Shown here one piece after another: positions 1 through 9,120 of a stretch of DNA of 64,000 nucleotides. Source of the stretch: an uncultured Pelagibacteraceae bacterium (GTDB taxonomy: Bacteria > Pseudomonadota > Alphaproteobacteria > Pelagibacterales > Pelagibacteraceae). Every line of letters begins with the position of its first letter. Position 1 is the first letter of the stretch. The stretch covers positions 1 through 64,000 of the forward strand of contig CACDTB010000001.1 in the NCBI GenBank assembly GCA_902555535.1, written 5' to 3'. Made by a program: the position numbers and the translations under genes. Under the pieces are notes generated by a model, which saw only the letters and a program-made list of their open reading frames with translations, was not told the DNA's origin and ran no database searches.

Positions 1-1
1 A

Positions 2-355
2 TATGAAATAGGAAAATTGCTAAAAAAAGAAACAATTTTTTGTGAAAGAGTAAATGGTAAATTTGCTCTTAGAAGAGGATTCAATATTAAAAAAGGTGCA
101 AGAGTATTAATTATAGAAGATGTAATCACAACAGGAAAATCAAGTTTAGAGTGTGTAAAGTTAATTAAAAAATCAAAAGCAAAATTAATTGGATTTGCAT
201 CTATTATTGATCGATCAACCAAACAATCTTTAAAAATAAAAACAGGAATAACATCTCATTTAAAAATAGAAGTTCCAACTTATAAAGCAAATAAATTACC
301 ACCAGAACTTAACTCAATACCAATAACAACCCCAGGAAGCAGATTTATTAAGTGA
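2..355 (+). CDS. pyrE: Orotate phosphoribosyltransferase, C-terminal part (5' end outside window)
   Basis: The reading frame is open from base 2 to the stop at 353-355, so the gene starts upstream of the window. The visible part carries the PRPP-binding loop VLIIEDVITTGKS, with the acidic pair followed by TTGKS, which is diagnostic of type I phosphoribosyltransferases. Together with the residues around it, this fits OPRTase, which adds PRPP to orotate to make OMP in pyrimidine synthesis. The TTG at 17 is only an internal leucine codon. The stop overlaps the GTG start of pdxJ in GTGA, so the two are translationally coupled. Only the family-level call is firm, because the N-terminal half is not visible. 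Confidence 0.85.
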   Translation, partial: YEIGKLLKKETIFCERVNGKFALRRGFNIKKGARVLIIEDVITTGKSSLECVKLIKKSKAKLIGFASIIDRSTKQSLKIKTGITSHLKIEVPTYKANKLPPELNSIPITTPGSRFIK

Positions 356-1071
356 AGAGGCTAGGTGTAAATATAGATCATATTGCAACTTTACGAAACG
401 CTCGTGGAGAGAAACACCCTGATCCAATAAATGCAGCTAAAAAAGTTATTAGTTATGGAGCTGATTCTGTAACAATTCATTTAAGAGAAGATAGAAGACA
501 TATAAATGATATTGACGCCAAAAAAATATGTGGATTAAAAAATGTGCTTGTAAACCTTGAAATTTCTATGAATAAAGAAATTGTTAATAAAGCGCTTAAA
601 ATAAAACCAAATTTTATTTGTTTAGTTCCAGAAAATCGAAAAGAAATTACTACTGAGGGAGGTTTAAATATAAAAAAAAATCATAATAAATTAGAGAAAA
701 TAATTAAAAAATTTAAAAAAGCGAAGATAAGAACAAGTTTATTCATCAATCCTTCTTCAAAAGACATAAGACTTGCTAAAAAATTAAATGCTGATTGTAT
801 TGAAATACATACTGGAAAATTAGCAAACTTAGTTAAATTAAAAAAAAATTATTCTAGTGAATTAAACAGAATTAAAGAAAGTGCAAAATTAGCATCAAGT
901 TTAAATATGGAAGTTCATGCTGGTCATGGTTTAGACTATAAAACTACCAATATGTTAACAAAAATAATAGATATTGAGGAGTATAATATTGGACATTTTA
1001 TAATTGGAGAGTCAATATTTGATGGACTTTCAAAAGTAATTAAAAACTTTAAAAAAATTATAAAAAAATAA
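352..1071 (+). CDS. pdxJ: Pyridoxine 5'-phosphate synthase
   Basis: This 239-aa protein begins with the PdxJ signature LGVNIDHIATLRNARG and continues with DSVTIHLREDRRHI, ELHTG-like (IEIHTG) and VHAGHGLDY segments. These are the TIM-barrel motifs of the enzyme that condenses 1-deoxyxylulose-5-phosphate with 3-amino-2-oxopropyl phosphate to pyridoxine phosphate. Length is normal for the family. The start is GTG at 352, inside a GTGA overlap with pyrE. The next gene, acpS, starts directly after the stop. The pdxJ-acpS pairing is widely conserved in proteobacteria and supports the call. It implies de novo vitamin B6 synthesis. Confidence 0.96.
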   Translation: MKRLGVNIDHIATLRNARGEKHPDPINAAKKVISYGADSVTIHLREDRRHINDIDAKKICGLKNVLVNLEISMNKEIVNKALKIKPNFICLVPENRKEITTEGGLNIKKNHNKLEKIIKKFKKAKIRTSLFINPSSKDIRLAKKLNADCIEIHTGKLANLVKLKKNYSSELNRIKESAKLASSLNMEVHAGHGLDYKTTNMLTKIIDIEEYNIGHFIIGESIFDGLSKVIKNFKKIIKK

Positions 1072-1458
1072 ATGAAAATTCTAGGTATTGGTGTTGATAT
1101 TGTTGAAAATAAAAGAATTCAAAAATCGATTAAAAATCCTTTATTTAAAAAAAGAATTTACTCATCTAAAGAATTGAAACAATCTAATGCTGTGAATAAC
1201 AAAGTAGGTTATTTTTCAAAGCGGTTTGCTGCAAAAGAAGCTTTTTCTAAGGCTCTCGGCACAGGTTTTCGTATGAATTTAAATTTTAAAGATATAGAAG
1301 TTATTAATGACAAAATGGGAAAGCCTTATTATGTTAAAAATAAAAAAATTACAAAGATCATTGAAAAAAATTTTAAAATCAAAAATTATAAATGTTTTTT
1401 ATCAATTTCAGATGAAAAAAATTATTCAACTGCATTTGCTATTATTCAAACATCATGA
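1072..1458 (+). CDS. acpS: Holo-[acyl-carrier-protein] synthase
   Basis: This 128-aa protein has the two AcpS signatures: GIGVDIV near the N-terminus, with the Mg-binding Asp, and KRFAAKEAFSKALGTG in the middle, with the catalytic Glu-Lys region. It transfers 4'-phosphopantetheine from CoA to the serine of acyl carrier protein, activating fatty acid synthesis. It starts at the base after the pdxJ stop and ends in an ATGA overlap with lepB, so it sits in the pyrE-pdxJ-acpS-lepB-rnc-recO run. It might also activate the carrier protein encoded at 33315-33539, though Sfp-type transferases usually do that for peptidyl carriers; no Sfp gene is visible in this window. Confidence 0.95.
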   Translation: MKILGIGVDIVENKRIQKSIKNPLFKKRIYSSKELKQSNAVNNKVGYFSKRFAAKEAFSKALGTGFRMNLNFKDIEVINDKMGKPYYVKNKKITKIIEKNFKIKNYKCFLSISDEKNYSTAFAIIQTS

Positions 1459-2192
1459 AATTAGATAAAAATTTCTTTTCAGAGAATATAAAAACTTTAA
1501 TTTATGCATTAATTATTGCTGTTATTATTAGATCTCTTTTATTGCAACCATTTTATATTCCATCTTCATCCATGGAACCTACCTTATTAGTAGGTGATAG
1601 ATTGTTTGTAACTAAATATACCTATGGTTATAGCAAACATTCATTTCCTTTTAGTCCACCAATATTAAAGAATAGAATTTTATTTACTAGTCCAGAAAGA
1701 GGTGATGTAATTGTATTTAAAACTCCAGCAGATAACAGAACAGATTACATAAAAAGATTAATTGGTTTGCCTGGTGATAAAATTCAGTTTATAGACTCAA
1801 ATTTATATTTAAATAATTCTGAAATACTTAAATCTAAAGTTAAAAATAACACTACTATATTCTGTGGAGACAAAAGTATTGATATCTATAGATTTGAAGA
1901 GAAACTTTCTAATGGTAAAAAATTTCATACTGTTTACTTAAAGGATTATACCTACCAAAATTCAGATGTGTTTACTGTACCAAAAGATCATTATTTCTTT
2001 CTCGGTGATAACAGAGATTGTTCTAAAGATAGCAGGTATTTGACAAGTGTCGGATATGTTCATAAAGATAATTTAGTTGGAAAAGCTCAATTTATATTTT
2101 TTTCCTCTGACAAAAAAAAAGGAAGCTTCATTGAATTTTGGAAGTGGCATAAATCAATAAGATTTAATAGAACTTTTAATAAAATTGATTAA
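1455..2192 (+). CDS. lepB: Signal peptidase I
   Basis: This 245-aa inner-membrane protease removes signal peptides from exported proteins. One N-terminal membrane segment lies at about residues 14-33. The catalytic Ser39 is in PSSSMEPTLLVGD, and the general-base Lys100 is in DYIKRLIGLPGD. The conserved GDNRDCSKDSR box is near residue 190. It has one transmembrane helix rather than the two of E. coli LepB, as is usual in alphaproteobacteria. It overlaps acpS by 4 bp, and its stop codon shares one base with the rnc start (TAATG). The lepB-rnc pairing is conserved in alphaproteobacteria. Confidence 0.96.
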   Translation: MKLDKNFFSENIKTLIYALIIAVIIRSLLLQPFYIPSSSMEPTLLVGDRLFVTKYTYGYSKHSFPFSPPILKNRILFTSPERGDVIVFKTPADNRTDYIKRLIGLPGDKIQFIDSNLYLNNSEILKSKVKNNTTIFCGDKSIDIYRFEEKLSNGKKFHTVYLKDYTYQNSDVFTVPKDHYFFLGDNRDCSKDSRYLTSVGYVHKDNLVGKAQFIFFSSDKKKGSFIEFWKWHKSIRFNRTFNKID

Positions 2193-2860
2193 TGAAAATT
2201 AATTATCAAAGTTTGGAAAAAAAAATTGATTTAAAATTTAAAAATAAGGATCTTCTTATCCAAGCTCTTACACATAAAAGTTTCAACCCGAACGAAAACA
2301 ATGAAAAAATAGAGTTTCTGGGTGATAGAGTTCTTGGATTAGTGATTGCAAAAAAACTTTTAGAAATTTATCCAAAGGAAAAAGAAGGTATACTTGATAA
2401 AAAATTTGCTTCACTAGTTAATAAAAAAACATGCCTAGATATAGCAAAAAAAATCGATTTAGCTAGTTATGTGAAAACATTTAATCCTAATAATAAAAAA
2501 ATAAAAATTGAGGACAAAATTATATCTGATAGTTGTGAAGCATTAATTGGTGCTATTTATCTTGATAAAGGTTTTACATTAGTTGAAAAAACAATTTTAA
2601 ACTTATGGCAAGATCATATTGAAAAAAGTGTAGTTACAGAAATAGATGCAAAAACAAAGTTACAGGAATTAACTTTAAAAAACTTTAAAAAATTACCTAT
2701 TTATAAATTAATTTCAAATACAGGACCAAGACACAAACCCATATTTAAAGTTGGAGTAAAATTGCCCAATACAAAATATTTTATAGCTACTGGAAAATCA
2801 AAGAAAGAAGCTGAACAAAATGCTGCTATAGAATGTTTGAAAAATACAAATAAAAAATGA
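2192..2860 (+). CDS. rnc: Ribonuclease III
   Basis: This 222-aa double-strand RNA endonuclease takes part in rRNA and mRNA processing. The RNase III signature is clear (NEKIEFLGDRVLGLVIA, near residues 37-53), with a second acidic catalytic patch in SDSCEALIGAIYLDKG. A C-terminal dsRNA-binding domain covers about residues 150-220 (TKLQELTLKNFKKLPIY followed by GKSKKEAEQNAA). The start codon overlaps the lepB stop by one base and the end overlaps recO by 4 bp. The order rnc-recO without era between them is notable, because many alphaproteobacteria have lepB-rnc-era-recO. Confidence 0.96.
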   Translation: MKINYQSLEKKIDLKFKNKDLLIQALTHKSFNPNENNEKIEFLGDRVLGLVIAKKLLEIYPKEKEGILDKKFASLVNKKTCLDIAKKIDLASYVKTFNPNNKKIKIEDKIISDSCEALIGAIYLDKGFTLVEKTILNLWQDHIEKSVVTEIDAKTKLQELTLKNFKKLPIYKLISNTGPRHKPIFKVGVKLPNTKYFIATGKSKKEAEQNAAIECLKNTNKK

Positions 2861-3537
2861 ATTGGTCAGACGAAGGATTTTTAATAAGCAAAAATAGATA
2901 TAATGAAAATTCATTAATTGCTGAATTATTTACAAAAGACAAAGGAAAGATATCTGGAATTATATTTGGTGGTACTTCAAAAAAAATTAAAAATTATCTT
3001 CAGCTTGGTAATAAACTCCATGTTAATTACAATTCTAAAAATGAAAACAGAATAGGTTATTTTAAAATTGAAATTTTAAATGCCTATACCCCATTATATT
3101 TCGATCATAAGCAAAAGTTATCCTGTATTACATCTGCTATGAATTTGATCAAAATATTAACAGCAGAGTCTCAATCTAACGATAAAGTTTATTTTATAAT
3201 TCAAAATTTATTTTTAATTTTAAAAGAAAAAGATTGGATAAAAAAATATATATTTTGGGAATTGGAGTTACTTAAAATATTAGGATATGACTTGGCGCTT
3301 GAAAATTTAGTTGAAAAAGATTTAGAAGGTAACAAAACTGTATATTATGCAAGTTCTTTAAATGAAAAAAAATATGTACCTAATTTTTTGATTGAAAAAG
3401 ATATAGAAGTTAATGATCTTGGCACTTTATTGAACGGTTTGAAATTAGTAGGCGATTATTTGGATAAAACTATATTAAGACCAAATAATTTAAATTATCC
3501 AAATAGTAGGTTGTTATTCTTAAATACGTTAAAATAA
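2857..3537 (+). CDS. recO: DNA repair protein RecO
   Basis: This 226-aa protein matches RecO: an N-terminal OB fold (WSDEGFLISKNRYNENSLIAELFTKDKGKISGIIFGG) followed by a helical domain (ILGYDLAL region). RecO loads RecA onto SSB-coated DNA with RecR in recombinational repair. Sequence conservation is low, as is usual for RecO, so the call rests on the N-terminal pattern, the length and the position after rnc. The zinc-binding cysteines seen in some RecO proteins are not apparent. The gene ends one base before the stop of the convergent hemB, leaving no intergenic space. Confidence 0.88.
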   Translation: MNWSDEGFLISKNRYNENSLIAELFTKDKGKISGIIFGGTSKKIKNYLQLGNKLHVNYNSKNENRIGYFKIEILNAYTPLYFDHKQKLSCITSAMNLIKILTAESQSNDKVYFIIQNLFLILKEKDWIKKYIFWELELLKILGYDLALENLVEKDLEGNKTVYYASSLNEKKYVPNFLIEKDIEVNDLGTLLNGLKLVGDYLDKTILRPNNLNYPNSRLLFLNTLK

Positions 3538-4527
3538 TTATTTTATTATTTTATCAATTCTATCAGCGTAATAACTTACTATAGCATTGGCACCAGCCCT
3601 CTTAAAAGCAACTAAGCTTTCATATACAGCATCTTTATTAATTAATTTTTTTGTTATAGCTGTTTCAATTAAACTGTATTCTCCTGATACTTGATAGGTA
3701 AATACAGGTAATTTAAATTTTTCTTTAATAGATTTTATTATGTCTAAGTAGGGCATACCTGGTTTAACCATTACCATATCAGCACCTTCTTTAATATCTA
3801 ATGCGACTTCTCTTAAAGCTTCATCAGAATTTCTATAATCCATCTGATAAGTTTTTTTGTCACCTTTTAAAGAACCTTTAGATCCGACTGCATCTCTAAA
3901 AGGTCCATAAAAGCTTGAAGCATATTTTGCAGCGTACGATAATATTTGAACGTTTTGGAATTTATTTTTATCTAAAGCTTTTCTTATTTTTCCTATTCTG
4001 CCATCCATCATGTCTGAAGGAGCCAGTACATCACAACCCATCTCAGCTTGTAGTAATGACTGATTGATTAAAACCTCAATTGTTTCGTCATTTAATATAG
4101 TGTTAGACTTTATCAAACCATCATGACCATGTGATGTGTAAGGATCTAAAGCAACATCGCACATTATACCGATTTGGTTTTTGTATCTTTTTTTGACTTC
4201 TTGTATCGCTTTACAAACTAAATTATTTTCATTCAGTGATTCTGTTCCCAATTCGTCCTTTTTTGAGTTTTGTGTCTTTGGGAAAAGAGCTATCATTGGT
4301 ATTCCTAATTTTATTGCTTTATCCACAATTTGGGTCAATCGATTAATTGTATACCTATAAACTCCTGGCATTGATGAAATCTCTTGCCGTTTATTTGAAC
4401 CTTCAATTAAAAAAATAGGTAGTATAAAGTCATTTGGACTTAAGGTATTTTCTTGAATCAATCTTCTTGACCAAGATTCTCTTCTACTTCTTCTGAGTCT
4501 AAGACTAGGATATTTACCAATAATCAT
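3538..4527 (-). CDS. hemB: Delta-aminolevulinic acid dehydratase (porphobilinogen synthase)
   Basis: This 329-aa enzyme condenses two 5-aminolevulinate molecules to porphobilinogen in heme synthesis. The N-terminal RLRRSRRESWSRRL, the active-site Lys segment MVMVKPGMPYLD and the SYYADRI end are typical. The usual cysteine-rich zinc site is replaced: residues 124-136 read DVALDPYTSHGHD, with Ala/Asp where zinc enzymes have Cys. This is the metal-site type described for alphaproteobacterial Mg/K-dependent HemB. It is convergent with recO and divergent from the gene at 4601. Confidence 0.96.
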   Translation of the reverse strand: MIIGKYPSLRLRRSRRESWSRRLIQENTLSPNDFILPIFLIEGSNKRQEISSMPGVYRYTINRLTQIVDKAIKLGIPMIALFPKTQNSKKDELGTESLNENNLVCKAIQEVKKRYKNQIGIMCDVALDPYTSHGHDGLIKSNTILNDETIEVLINQSLLQAEMGCDVLAPSDMMDGRIGKIRKALDKNKFQNVQILSYAAKYASSFYGPFRDAVGSKGSLKGDKKTYQMDYRNSDEALREVALDIKEGADMVMVKPGMPYLDIIKSIKEKFKLPVFTYQVSGEYSLIETAITKKLINKDAVYESLVAFKRAGANAIVSYYADRIDKIIK

Positions 4528-4600
4528 GTTTTAATTTACTTTTAAATTGCGACAAATGTAATATACACATATACAAAAAAAAGGGTAGAAAGCAATCAAG

Positions 4601-5239
4601 ATGACGATAGAAAATTCAAAAGTTATAGACTTAAATATAAAAAAAGAAGAGAGAGTTTTAGACTTTAGCGACTTTCAGAAGCAAGATATCAAATTTGATA
4701 TAGAAAAATTACAAGAGGCTTATCAACAAATAGTTAAAATTAAAAAATTTGAAGATGCTGGTGTAACACACTTTGGAGCGATATCATTAACTCAAATACC
4801 TGGTGACCCAGACTCAATTAAAGGTAACAAGGCTAGAGGAGTATATTGGACAAAACCTGATAAATCAGGAAAAGAAGTAACAAGAGATGAGACACTTGAT
4901 GAGTCATTATATTCAGAATTTATAAAAGATTATGATAATACTTATTTCAAAGAAGTATATGACACTCTTTCATCTAGATATAAACTTGGTAGAGTAAGAA
5001 TTCTTTTAAAAGAGCCAAGATCAACTTTAAGCTGGCATAGAGATCCTGAGCCGAGATTACATATACCTTTAATTACTAATCCTGGCTGCATCATGGTTAT
5101 TGATAACGTTGCGAAACATATGCCTGCTGATGGTTCTGTTTGGATTACAAATAATACCAAGTATCACAATGCATTTAATGGTGGAGAAGAGAATAGAATA
5201 CATTTAGTTGCTTGTGTTTTAGATTACAAATTTAATTAA
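4601..5239 (+). CDS. Aspartyl/asparaginyl beta-hydroxylase-like 2OG-Fe(II) oxygenase
   Basis: This 212-aa protein has no signal peptide. Its C-terminal half fits the aspartyl/asparaginyl beta-hydroxylase fold: H146 and D148 in SWHRDPEPRLHIPL form the HxD part of the iron triad, H189 (YHNAFNGGEENRIHLV) is the distal histidine, and R199 is placed to bind 2-oxoglutarate. The N-terminal 100 residues match nothing I recognise. A protein or amino-acid side-chain hydroxylase is likely, but the substrate cannot be told from sequence. It is followed within 2 bp by rpiB (TTG start), which suggests cotranscription. The divergent hemB shares the 73-bp upstream region. Confidence 0.75.
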   Translation: MTIENSKVIDLNIKKEERVLDFSDFQKQDIKFDIEKLQEAYQQIVKIKKFEDAGVTHFGAISLTQIPGDPDSIKGNKARGVYWTKPDKSGKEVTRDETLDESLYSEFIKDYDNTYFKEVYDTLSSRYKLGRVRILLKEPRSTLSWHRDPEPRLHIPLITNPGCIMVIDNVAKHMPADGSVWITNNTKYHNAFNGGEENRIHLVACVLDYKFN

Positions 5240-5240
5240 T

Positions 5241-5666
5241 TTGAAAAAAATATTTATTTCATCAGATCACGCTGGATTTAAATTAAAAGAGATAATTAAA
5301 AATTATTTAAAAAATAAAAAAGTTAAATTTGAGGACCTAGGTCCAAAAGATGACAGTAGTGTTGATTATCCTGACTATGCTCATAAAGTTGCTAGAAAAG
5401 TCAAATCAAGCAAGAGTAATGTTGGTATTTTAGTGTGTGGATCTGGGACTGGTATGAATATTGCGGCAAATAAGCATAAAAAAATTCGCGCAGCTCAATG
5501 TTTTAATCTAAAATCAACGAAATTATCGAGATTGCATAACGATGCAAACATCATTACATTAGGATCCAGGTTGATAACCAAAAAAAATGCTTTAAAGTTT
5601 GTAAGTGTTTTTTTAAATACAAAATTTGATGGTGGTAGACACTTGAGAAGGGTTAAGAAAATATAA
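5241..5666 (+). CDS. rpiB: Ribose 5-phosphate isomerase B
   Basis: This 141-aa RpiB/LacAB-family enzyme interconverts ribulose 5-phosphate and ribose 5-phosphate. The start [12 protein letters not shown] and the central [17 protein letters not shown] are the family signatures, the latter containing the catalytic-site Cys and the phosphate-binding glycines. The start is TTG at 5241, one base after the preceding stop; the motif begins immediately after, so no downstream start is possible. Only 2 bp separate it from glyA, a pairing common in alphaproteobacteria. The rare TTG start may lower its translation relative to glyA. Confidence 0.93.
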   Translation: MKKIFISSDHAGFKLKEIIKNYLKNKKVKFEDLGPKDDSSVDYPDYAHKVARKVKSSKSNVGILVCGSGTGMNIAANKHKKIRAAQCFNLKSTKLSRLHNDANIITLGSRLITKKNALKFVSVFLNTKFDGGRHLRRVKKI

Positions 5667-5668
5667 TT

Positions 5669-6976
5669 ATGTCGAGCGAAAAAAGTTATTTAAATGATAG
5701 TTATAAAAGTTTTTTTGAGGATAGTTTATCTGTAAAAGATCCAGAGCTTTATAAAGCTATTAAAGATGAGTTAATCAGACAACAACAACATATTGAGCTA
5801 ATTGCGTCTGAAAATATAGTATCTCAAGCAGTATTAGAGGCGCAAGGATCGGTTTTAACTAATAAATATGCCGAAGGTTATCCTGGTAAAAGATATTATA
5901 ATGGATGCGAACACGTTGATGTGGCTGAAAATCTTGCTATTGAAAGATTAAAAAAATTATTCAATTGTAAATTTGCAAATGCACAACCACACTCAGGAGC
6001 TCAAGCTAATGGAGCAGTATTTTTAGCTTTGTTAAGCCCAGGTGATACATTCATGGGTATGAGTTTAAATTCAGGTGGCCATATTACTCATGGATTAAAA
6101 ATTTCAATGTCTGGCAAATGGTTTAACGCTATAGGTTATGATGTAGACAAAGAATCTGAGTTGATAGATTATGATAATGTTGAAAAACTTGCTTTAGAAC
6201 ATAAACCTAAACTAATCATTGCAGGTGGAAGTGCTTATTCTAGAGTAATTGACTTTAAAAGATTTAGAGAGATAGCAGATAAAGTTGGAGCTTACTTAAT
6301 GGTTGATATGGCTCACTTCTCAGGATTAGTTGCTGGTAAAGGATATCCTAACCCTTGTGATTATGCACATGTAGTTACTTCAACAACTCACAAAGTATTT
6401 AGAAGCGCAAGAGGAGGAATAATTTTAACTAATCATGAAGATCTTGCTAAAAAATTTAATACAGCTGTTTTTCCTGGTTACCAAGGGGGACCTTTAATGC
6501 ATATTATTGCTGCAAAAGCAGCTGGTTTTCTTGAAGCGCTACAACCAGAATTTCAAGATTATATTAAATCTGTTTTAGCAAACGCAAAAATGTTGGCAGA
6601 AACTTTAAAAAATAATGGATTTAAAATTTATTCAGATGGAACAGACACACATTTGATGTTGGTTGATTTGAGACCTTACAACGTAAAAGGAAATCTTGCG
6701 GCAGAGAGTTTGTCTAGAGCAAATATTACATGTAATAAAAATGGCATTCCATTTGATACAGAAAAACCTATGATTACTTCAGGCATTAGACTGGGTACGC
6801 AAGCAGCTACAACACGAGGATTTGGTTTAAATGAATTTAAAACAGTAGGTGAATTGATTACGAAAACTCTAAAGGGATTATCAGAAAATCCAACAGATAA
6901 TAGTAAAATAGAAGATGAAGTAAAAAATGAAGTTATTTCTTTAACTTCATCATTTCCGATATATAAGAACTTATAA
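5669..6976 (+). CDS. glyA: Serine hydroxymethyltransferase
   Basis: This 435-aa PLP enzyme interconverts serine and glycine with tetrahydrofolate. Conserved parts visible are [40 protein letters not shown] and the PLP-lysine segment [13 protein letters not shown]. The last differs from the usual THK(T/S)LRGPRGG: Gly-Pro is replaced by Ser-Ala next to the PLP lysine. Glycine/serine metabolism is important in SAR11, which is known to need reduced glycine sources. No glycine riboswitch is possible upstream here, because the gene starts 2 bp after rpiB. nrdR follows after 3 bp. Confidence 0.97.
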   Translation: MSSEKSYLNDSYKSFFEDSLSVKDPELYKAIKDELIRQQQHIELIASENIVSQAVLEAQGSVLTNKYAEGYPGKRYYNGCEHVDVAENLAIERLKKLFNCKFANAQPHSGAQANGAVFLALLSPGDTFMGMSLNSGGHITHGLKISMSGKWFNAIGYDVDKESELIDYDNVEKLALEHKPKLIIAGGSAYSRVIDFKRFREIADKVGAYLMVDMAHFSGLVAGKGYPNPCDYAHVVTSTTHKVFRSARGGIILTNHEDLAKKFNTAVFPGYQGGPLMHIIAAKAAGFLEALQPEFQDYIKSVLANAKMLAETLKNNGFKIYSDGTDTHLMLVDLRPYNVKGNLAAESLSRANITCNKNGIPFDTEKPMITSGIRLGTQAATTRGFGLNEFKTVGELITKTLKGLSENPTDNSKIEDEVKNEVISLTSSFPIYKNL

Positions 6977-6979
6977 CAA

Positions 6980-7438
6980 ATGATTTGTTCAATATGTAAA
7001 AAAGGGGAGACCTCTGTTGTCGACTCTAGACCAACGGAAGATGGAACAGCTATTAGAAGAAGGAGACTATGTGTCTGTGGAGCGCGTTTTACAACTTTTG
7101 AAAGAGTTCAATTCAGAGAATTAATGGTTGTTAAAAAAAATGGAAGAAAATCCACATTTGATAGAGATAAATTATCTAAATCTATTTATATTGCTCTTAA
7201 GAAAAGACCCATTGATACAGAAACAATAGAAAAATTTATTAGTAATATTTCAAGATCTTTAGAAGAACTTGGTCAAAGTGAAATATCTACTAATACAATT
7301 GGTACCATGGTTATGGAAGGTTTGAAAGAACTTGATCCAGTTGGATATGTAAGATTTGCATCTGTATATAGAAACTTTAGAGAAGAAAAAGATTTCGTAC
7401 AATTCGTGGACAAGCTTGATGTCTACAAAAAAAGATAA
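6980..7438 (+). CDS. nrdR: Transcriptional repressor NrdR
   Basis: This 152-aa protein has an N-terminal zinc ribbon (CSICKKGE, then [16 protein letters not shown]) followed by an ATP-cone domain ([16 protein letters not shown]). NrdR senses ATP/dATP and represses ribonucleotide reductase genes. All four zinc cysteines are present, in contrast to several zinc-depleted proteins elsewhere in the window. The order glyA-nrdR-ribD is classic for alphaproteobacteria. The 3' end overlaps the preferred ribD start by 20 bp. Confidence 0.96.
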   Translation: MICSICKKGETSVVDSRPTEDGTAIRRRRLCVCGARFTTFERVQFRELMVVKKNGRKSTFDRDKLSKSIYIALKKRPIDTETIEKFISNISRSLEELGQSEISTNTIGTMVMEGLKELDPVGYVRFASVYRNFREEKDFVQFVDKLDVYKKR

Positions 7439-8522
7439 ATTTTCATCAAAAGATAAATTTTATATGGAATTAGCCTTAGACTTGGCTAAATCTCGTCATG
7501 GACAGACCGGATCAAATCCTTCTGTAGGTTGTGTTATTGTTAAAAATGATAAAATTATTTCCATAGGACAAACCTCATTTAATGGAAGACCACACGCTGA
7601 ATTTAATGCGATTATAAATAGTTTTGAAAAATTAGAAGGCTCAAAAATGTATGTTACTTTAGAACCATGTTGTCATCATGGTTTAACACCACCATGTACT
7701 GATGCGATAATAAAATCAAAAATTTCAGAGGTTATATATGCTGTTACCGACATAGATAAAAGAGTAAGAAATAAAAGTTTTAAAATTTTAAAGTCAAAAA
7801 ACATAAATGTAAAAAAAGGTTTATTAAAAAGTAAAATTAAAAGTTTTTATTTACCTTATTTTTTTAATAGAAAGAAAAAATTACCTTTTGTCACTGGCAA
7901 AATAGCTATTTCAAAAAATAATATTATTTACAGTAAGAACCAGAAAAAGATTACAAATTCTTTTTCAGATAAGTTTACACATATGTTGAGATATCAAAAT
8001 GATAGTTTGATGATTACTCACAAAACATTAAATAAAGATAATCCAAAATTAAATTGTCGTTTGAAGGGTTTTGAGAAATTTTCTCCAAAAAGAATTATTT
8101 TAGATAACAAATTAAATTCTAAAATAAACAGTTTTATAATTAAATCCTCAAATAACAAAAATACTTTAATCTTTTATAATAAAGCTGACAAAGTAAAAAT
8201 TTCAAAATTTAAAAGAAAAGGAATTCATCTAATTAAGTCTCGAATTGATAGAAATAACAGATTTGACATTAAATTAATTTTGAAAAAATTACATAATTAT
8301 GGATGCAGAAATTTACTAATTGAAGGAGGAGATAAATTAACAAATTCACTGATTAAGAATAAAATATTTAATAAATTTTATTTATATAAAAGTCCAAAAA
8401 CCCTTCCTAAAAACTTAGAATATTTGAAATTTAGTAGTCAAAATATATTAAATCAAAAATATAAAACAAAAATTAATCTAAATCTCGATTTACGAAAAGA
8501 CAGAATAACACTATATACTTAG
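7419..8522 (+). CDS. ribD: Bifunctional riboflavin biosynthesis protein RibD (deaminase/reductase)
   Basis: The preferred start is ATG at 7419 (367 aa), because the deaminase fold begins at once ([28 protein letters not shown]). A longer frame from TTG at 7356 would lie deep inside nrdR. The N-terminal deaminase has the zinc site HAEFNAI and [16 protein letters not shown]. The C-terminal reductase part is divergent but keeps [10 protein letters not shown] and [13 protein letters not shown]. It performs steps two and three of riboflavin synthesis. The reductase half is poorly conserved, so its activity is less certain than that of the deaminase half. It overlaps nrdR by 20 bp. Confidence 0.92.
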   Translation: MSTKKDKFSSKDKFYMELALDLAKSRHGQTGSNPSVGCVIVKNDKIISIGQTSFNGRPHAEFNAIINSFEKLEGSKMYVTLEPCCHHGLTPPCTDAIIKSKISEVIYAVTDIDKRVRNKSFKILKSKNINVKKGLLKSKIKSFYLPYFFNRKKKLPFVTGKIAISKNNIIYSKNQKKITNSFSDKFTHMLRYQNDSLMITHKTLNKDNPKLNCRLKGFEKFSPKRIILDNKLNSKINSFIIKSSNNKNTLIFYNKADKVKISKFKRKGIHLIKSRIDRNNRFDIKLILKKLHNYGCRNLLIEGGDKLTNSLIKNKIFNKFYLYKSPKTLPKNLEYLKFSSQNILNQKYKTKINLNLDLRKDRITLYT

Positions 8523-8526
8523 AAAA

Positions 8527-9120
8527 ATGTTTAATGGAATAATTTATAACCAAGGCACTATTACTAAAATTATTAAAAGACCCAAAGGTCTTAACATTTT
8601 TGTTAAAACCAATGTTAAAGTATCCAATAAAGACATGGGTTTGTCCGTAGCCTGTGATGGTGTTTGTCTAACTTTAATTTCATATAAATCAAAAATTATG
8701 GAATTTTATCTTTCGAAAGAAACGATAATTCGATCAAAATTCAAATTTTTAAAAATAAAAGATAAAATAAATTTAGAATTACCTTTAAAATATGGGACAA
8801 AAATTTCAGGACATATTTGTCAAGGACATGTTGATACTGTAGGTAAAGTATTAAGTATTAAAAAAATAGATAAATCATTTCTTTTTGACTTTGATTTACC
8901 TAAAAAGGAAAGAAAACACTTAATAGAAAAAGCATCAATCTGTGTGAATGGTATTTCTCTTACAATTTCAAAAGTTACTAAAAAGGGTTTCCAAATTTGG
9001 ATTATCCCTCACACCTATAAAGAAACGAATTTATCAACTTTAAAAAAATCAAGTTTAGTTAACATAGAGATAGATATCTTGTCTAAATACGTTAGGAATT
9101 ATTTTAATGGAAAAAAATAA
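8527..9120 (+). CDS. ribE: Riboflavin synthase, alpha chain
   Basis: This 197-aa protein has two tandem lumazine-binding repeats. The first starts MFNGIIYNQGTI and has SVACDGVCLTL; the second has GHICQGHVDTVG and CVNGISLTI. It dismutates two 6,7-dimethyl-8-ribityllumazine molecules to riboflavin. The length fits the family. It lies 4 bp after ribD and overlaps the next gene (ribB) by 14 bp, within a full riboflavin operon. No FMN riboswitch could be seen, as there is no space upstream in the operon. Confidence 0.95.
   Translation: MFNGIIYNQGTITKIIKRPKGLNIFVKTNVKVSNKDMGLSVACDGVCLTLISYKSKIMEFYLSKETIIRSKFKFLKIKDKINLELPLKYGTKISGHICQGHVDTVGKVLSIKKIDKSFLFDFDLPKKERKHLIEKASICVNGISLTISKVTKKGFQIWIIPHTYKETNLSTLKKSSLVNIEIDILSKYVRNYFNGKK

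Noticed and set aside
7356-7418. Upstream TTG start for ribD
   Set aside because: It would overlap nrdR by 83 bp and add residues not seen in RibD; the ATG at 7419 is directly before the conserved fold.
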